Origin: JAGXLP01 sp964649445
GTDB taxonomy: Bacteria; Bipolaricaulota; Bipolaricaulia; M55B111
DNA: 8,173 nucleotides
Direction of reading: 5' to 3'
Assembly: GCA_964649445.1 (NCBI GenBank)
Contig: CAZYPS010000083.1
Span: forward strand, 1 to 8,173
How positions within the stretch are numbered: position 1 is the stretch's first letter; every line of letters starts with the position of its first letter. The notes under the pieces are model-generated. The model saw only the letters and a list, made by a program, of their open reading frames with translations, made no database searches and was not told the DNA's origin. Shown here in pieces: positions 5,216 to 8,173 of this stretch. The translations under genes and the position numbers were made by a program.

Positions 5216-6286
5216 TCATGATCTAGAAGTATGTCTGACGTTTTTTCCGAACATCGGCCAGGGGGAATCGGCCAACTGAGACCCATCCGTATTTATTGCG
5301 TATAAGTAGTGATCACCGGAACCTACGTACAAAGCGCCGTCACAACTTAAAGTGGGAGAGGAATCAACCCAATCTCCGGTTTCGTACTTCCAGTTAAGTG
5401 TTCCATCAGGGCACAGCGAGTAAATATAACCGTCGTAGGAACCTACGTAGATATTACCTTGATTATCGACGGCAGGGGATGAATCCACGTAATCCCACCA
5501 ACCACCACCAGTTTCGTAGCGCCAATTCAAGCTACCGTGCTGGTCAATCGCGTATAAGTTGTCATCCTCGGACCCCACATAAACCGTTCCGTCTTTACCA
5601 ATAACGGGAGAAGAATAAACTTCTCCACTCGTCTCGAATTTCCAGTTTAGCGTACCGTCCGGGGCAATTGAATAAAGGAAACCGTCCTTTGAACCTACGT
5701 AAATATTTCCAGCTTCCCCAATAGCGGGAGAGGAACTTACCCACCACCCCGTCCTTAACCTCCATTTCAAATTTCCCTCAGGCTCCAGTGCGTAGACGTG
5801 ATCATCGTACGATCCAAGGTAGACGGTTCCATCATCGGCAACAGCCGGGGAGGATCGAACTACGAATCCTGTTTCATAGCTCCATTTGAGCGTCCCATCA
5901 GGATTGACCGCGTAGAGTTGATTGTCCTCGCAACCGACGTATATTGTCCCGTTCTTAGCAATTGCTGGAGAAGACCGGACCAAAAAACCTGTTTCAAAGC
6001 GCCACCGGAGCGACCCATCGGGATTGATCGCGTACAAATGGTGATCTCCTGATCCGATGTATATCGTACCATCCTCCGAGATGGCTGGCGAGGAGCGAAT
6101 CAAATAATCAGTCTCGTATTTCCACTTCAGGGAACCGTCGGGATTTACAGAGTAGAGGTTTTCATCGTAAGATCCAACGTAAACGGTTCCGTCTTTCCCA
6201 ATTGCAGGCGACGAATATACACGACCTCCTGTGCCGAAGCGCCAGCGCAGAGTACCAGCGCGGTTACTTTTTGTTTTCGAATTCAC
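5216..6286 (-). CDS. Eight-bladed PQQ-like beta-propeller repeat protein
   Basis: A 356-residue protein made almost wholly of eight tandem blades from residue 11 to 334. Each has the pattern G-[ST]-L-x-W-[KR]-x-x-T-G, then SSPAI, DG-[TN]-[IV]-Y-[VI]-G-S, LY and NPDG. Seven blades are 40 residues long; blade 7 is 44 because of an insertion (GGWWDY). The tail SPWPMFGKNVRHT is a common closing segment of this family. Such propellers are binding or scaffold modules; no ligand or enzyme activity can be read from the sequence, and there are no quinoprotein dehydrogenase motifs. It has no signal peptide, although many relatives are exported, so it is either cytoplasmic or has lost its leader. The GTG start at 6286 is the only plausible one before an in-frame stop upstream, but it lacks a good SD site. 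It is transcribed away from the aldolase operon. Confidence 0.85.
   Translation of the reverse strand: MNSKTKSNRAGTLRWRFGTGGRVYSSPAIGKDGTVYVGSYDENLYSVNPDGSLKWKYETDYLIRSSPAISEDGTIYIGSGDHHLYAINPDGSLRWRFETGFLVRSSPAIAKNGTIYVGCEDNQLYAVNPDGTLKWSYETGFVVRSSPAVADDGTVYLGSYDDHVYALEPEGNLKWRLRTGWWVSSSPAIGEAGNIYVGSKDGFLYSIAPDGTLNWKFETSGEVYSSPVIGKDGTVYVGSEDDNLYAIDQHGSLNWRYETGGGWWDYVDSSPAVDNQGNIYVGSYDGYIYSLCPDGTLNWKYETGDWVDSSPTLSCDGALYVGSGDHYLYAINTDGSQLADSPWPMFGKNVRHTSRS
5285..6256 (-). repeat. Eight tandem 120-base repeats encoding the propeller blades
   Basis: The repeat unit is 120 bases (132 in the seventh copy), in frame, starting at the Gly codon of each G-[ST]-L-x-W motif. The copies are clearly similar in DNA as well as protein, for example the recurring complement of TCCCCAATAGC and of CCATCAGGATTGA-like segments. 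This suggests growth by duplication. Confidence 0.8.
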
Positions 6287-6388
6287 CGTGACCAGATCCA
6301 GTGATAATTAAATTATTTCTGGAAATCTCTTAACCTACTTTTGAGATATATTATTTTTGTGATCTTACCTTTTAATGGCACGCTTTTC

Positions 6389-6417
6389 TTTATAGAAAGT
6401 GTTGGGTAAATAAACAA
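6389..6417 (-). promoter_or_regulatory. Probable promoter for the propeller gene
   Basis: On the minus strand TTGTTT (6417-6412) and TATAAA (6394-6389) are separated by 17 bases. Transcription would begin near 6382, giving a leader of roughly 95 bases before the GTG at 6286. Confidence 0.5.
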
Positions 6418-6471
6418 GGGAGATAAAGTTCATCATTGATTGAGCAAATGTTTTTAATTCTTTTTACTTCT

Positions 6472-6500
6472 TTGAATTCGAATTAATTTATTAATTTAGA
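6472..6500 (+). promoter_or_regulatory. Tentative promoter for the aldolase-dehydrogenase operon
   Basis: TTGAAT (6472-6477) and TTTAGA (6495-6500) are separated by 17 bases in a strongly AT-rich stretch. The spacer contains AATTCGAATT and ATTAATTTATTAAT palindromes, which could be regulator sites or chance in AT-rich DNA. The -10 box is poor. Confidence 0.3.
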
Positions 6501-6554
6501 AACTTCAGGTAAACTTTTCTGACTTCCTCACAAAAACTATTCCGGGTGAAAATT

Positions 6555-7319
6555 ATGAGCAATATAAATAAGTTAGTAAATCAAAAAGAAAGGACCATAG
6601 GTACTTTTCTTTGTTCTAGATCCCAGGCAGCTTTAGAGGTTCTGGCGGAAACCGGGTTCGACTTCGTCGTAATTGATACAGAACATTTTATGATAAATCC
6701 CGAAACCATTGAGCGTCTGGTTACGGCGGCTGAAGCAGCAGACATCGATCCTTTTGTCAGAATCCAGGAAAACGTGGATTTGATCCAGCGAGTTTTGGAC
6801 TGCGGGGCCAAGGGTATTATTGCACCAATGATCAATACGGCAGATTATGCCCGAGAGGTCGTGAACACGGCCAAATTCCCTCCATTGGGCGAGCGAGGGG
6901 TGGGAAACCCTCGTTCGACGAAATATGGAGTGGGTGGGGCAAATCACATGGACAAGTGTTATGACCACCAGAACAAAAACCAGGCGGTAATATTTCAGAT
7001 TGAAACCGAGGAAGCGCTTAATAACCTCCCGGATATAGCCAGAATTGAAGGTGTTGACTCCTTATTTATCGGACCATGGGACCTATCCCACTCGTTGGAC
7101 CAACCTGGCAAGTCCGAGAGGTCCGATCCAGTTGAAGATAAAATCGATGAAGTTCTGAGGCGTTGTAAGAAAATGAAAGTCCCAGCCGGGATATTTGCCT
7201 GGGGCAGTGACGAGGCAACCGAAAGAATCGAGCAGGGATTTGATTACGTTATCTGCGGTGGTGACGTTATCTTTCTGGCTAATAGTGCCGAAGAAGAATT
7301 GACGAAAATAAGAGATTGA
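6555..7319 (+). CDS. HpcH/HpaI-family class II aldolase
   Basis: A 254-residue metal-dependent aldolase of the HpcH/HpaI (2-keto-3-deoxy acid aldolase) family, which cleaves 2-keto-3-deoxy acids to pyruvate plus an aldehyde. The ATG at 6555 is preferred because GGGTGA (6544-6549) lies 5 bases upstream; the in-frame GTG at 6546 is inside that site. The catalytic set is present: His44 in DTEHFM, Arg69 in FVRIQEN, metal ligand Glu150 in QIETEEAL, and Asp176 in IGPWDLSHS. The phosphate-loop-like segment LDCGAKGIIAPMINT is at 81-95. Length is normal for the family. It is cytoplasmic. The next gene begins 9 bases after its stop, so the pair is probably co-transcribed. Relatives include 4-hydroxy-2-oxoheptanedioate, 2-keto-3-deoxy-L-rhamnonate and 5-keto-4-deoxyglucarate aldolases; the substrate cannot be told apart here. 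Confidence 0.9.
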   Translation: MSNINKLVNQKERTIGTFLCSRSQAALEVLAETGFDFVVIDTEHFMINPETIERLVTAAEAADIDPFVRIQENVDLIQRVLDCGAKGIIAPMINTADYAREVVNTAKFPPLGERGVGNPRSTKYGVGGANHMDKCYDHQNKNQAVIFQIETEEALNNLPDIARIEGVDSLFIGPWDLSHSLDQPGKSERSDPVEDKIDEVLRRCKKMKVPAGIFAWGSDEATERIEQGFDYVICGGDVIFLANSAEEELTKIRD

Positions 7320-7328
7320 GGCGATAAG

Positions 7329-8141
7329 ATGGATACAGGATTGGAGGACAAAATTGTCGTTATAACCGGAGCATCAGGTGGAATCGGAGGAACTACGGCA
7401 CGGGAATTCGCCAAAGAAGGCGCTAATCTGGCTCTCCACGGGCACTCTCACATGAAACGTGTTCATGAATTATCGCAGGAACTCCCGGTAGATTGTACAA
7501 CTCACAAAGCCGACCTGACGAACCCGGAGGAAACGAAAAAGATGTTCAATAAAATAAAAAACAACCTCGGGACGCCCGAGGTGCTGGTAGCCAATGCCGG
7601 AATCTGGCCCCAGGAAGAAGAACCAATCCAGGATATGTCTCTTGACCGATGGCAAAGTACCATAACTACCGATCAAACTTCCGTATTCCTCTGCTGCAGA
7701 GAATTCTTCCGAATTCTTCAAAACTCTGATCTCGCGAGAGCCTCGTTGGTCATGGTAGGCTCTACTGCCGCTGTCTTCGGAGAAGAGAACCACGCCGATT
7801 ACTCCGCAGCTAAAGCAGCGATCACTTATGGACTTACCAGATCCTTAAAAAACGAGATAGTCCGAATAGCACCTGAAGGAAGAGTAAATGCAGTCTGTCC
7901 CGGGTGGACAAAAACTGATATGGCAAAACCGGAAATCAACGATCCAGATTCGGTGAAAAAAACCTTTCAGACCAGATCACTCCAGTCCATCGGAAGGCCG
8001 GAAGATATGGCAAGGAGTATTGTTTTTCTCTCTTCTCACAGGCTTGCGGGTCACATAACGGGTCAGATCCTGACAGTGGCAGGAGGCATGGAGGGACGGC
8101 TACTCCATGGCCAGCAAGACATTGACGTCTCGCTAGATTAG
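7329..8141 (+). CDS. Short-chain dehydrogenase/reductase (SDR), FabG-like
   Basis: A 270-residue classical SDR oxidoreductase using NAD(H) or NADP(H). The Rossmann motif TGASGGIG is at 13-20, the ADL adenine-ring contact at 61-63, NAG at 89-91, and the catalytic Ser145 (GSTA), Tyr158 and Lys162 (YSAAK) are in place, followed by PGWTKTDM (191-198) and a GQILTVAGG C-terminal strand. The asparagine that usually completes the tetrad (in a V-N-x-T-G stretch) is Asp115 here (TTDQTS), which is odd. The segment after strand 2 (LHGHS) lacks the arginine common in NADP-preferring relatives, so the cofactor is uncertain. Its SD site GAGG (7318-7321) overlaps the stop codon of the aldolase gene. Pairing with the aldolase suggests oxidation or reduction of a sugar, sugar acid or aldehyde in the same pathway. 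The substrate is unknown. Confidence 0.9.
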   Translation: MDTGLEDKIVVITGASGGIGGTTAREFAKEGANLALHGHSHMKRVHELSQELPVDCTTHKADLTNPEETKKMFNKIKNNLGTPEVLVANAGIWPQEEEPIQDMSLDRWQSTITTDQTSVFLCCREFFRILQNSDLARASLVMVGSTAAVFGEENHADYSAAKAAITYGLTRSLKNEIVRIAPEGRVNAVCPGWTKTDMAKPEINDPDSVKKTFQTRSLQSIGRPEDMARSIVFLSSHRLAGHITGQILTVAGGMEGRLLHGQQDIDVSLD

Positions 8142-8173
8142 CACCATTTTGCGGAAGTTTAAGATAGGGGGAT

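Noticed and set aside
5285..6256. CRISPR-like or satellite array suggested by regular repeats
   Set aside because: The 120-base period is fully in frame and encodes beta-propeller blades; there is no short identical repeat with variable spacers.

Overview
The window is bacterial. It has sigma-70-like promoters (a perfect TATAAT before the Hsp20 gene), strong Shine-Dalgarno (SD) sites of the GGAGGTG type, and the remains of disA, a gene of the bacterial c-di-AMP pathway. Base composition looks moderate, with AT-rich intergenic stretches. Nothing here fixes a phylum. A heat-shock gene, an osmolyte gene and a c-di-AMP remnant would suit a stress-exposed anaerobe or halophile, but that is only a guess.

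Layout. Bases 1-278 hold two small inverted repeats and a promoter, followed by a Tat-exported DUF362 protein (279-1331, +). An intergenic region then carries a weak terminator, a strong promoter and a CIRCE-like operator in front of an Hsp20 small heat-shock protein (1592-2053, +), which is closed by a clear intrinsic terminator (2070-2094). Next comes a GT20 trehalose-6-phosphate synthase (2265-3755, +). Its stop codon overlaps the start of a heavily broken disA gene (diadenylate cyclase, 3755 to about 4610), readable only across several frames, with five stops and at least four frameshifts. From about 4610 to 5215 the sequence is ambiguous. On the minus strand there is a possible small membrane protein (4613-4843) and a possible decayed small gene abutting the end of a beta-propeller gene. 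The propeller gene (5216-6286, -) encodes eight 40-residue PQQ/pyrrolo-quinoline-type blades. An AT-rich divergent promoter region (6287-6554) separates it from a two-gene plus-strand operon: an HpcH/HpaI-family aldolase (6555-7319) and a short-chain dehydrogenase (7329-8141).

How the genes relate. The first half has a stress flavour: Hsp20 under a probable HrcA-type operator, then trehalose synthesis. The synthase was once translationally coupled to a c-di-AMP synthase, so osmolyte production and an osmotic second messenger probably shared a transcript before disA decayed. The second half looks like an independent catabolic pair (aldolase plus dehydrogenase, probably for a 2-keto-3-deoxy sugar acid) divergent from the propeller gene. 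The most notable observations are the disA pseudogene and its coupling to otsA, the non-canonical CIRCE-like operator, and the loss of an expected active-site arginine in the trehalose-phosphate synthase.
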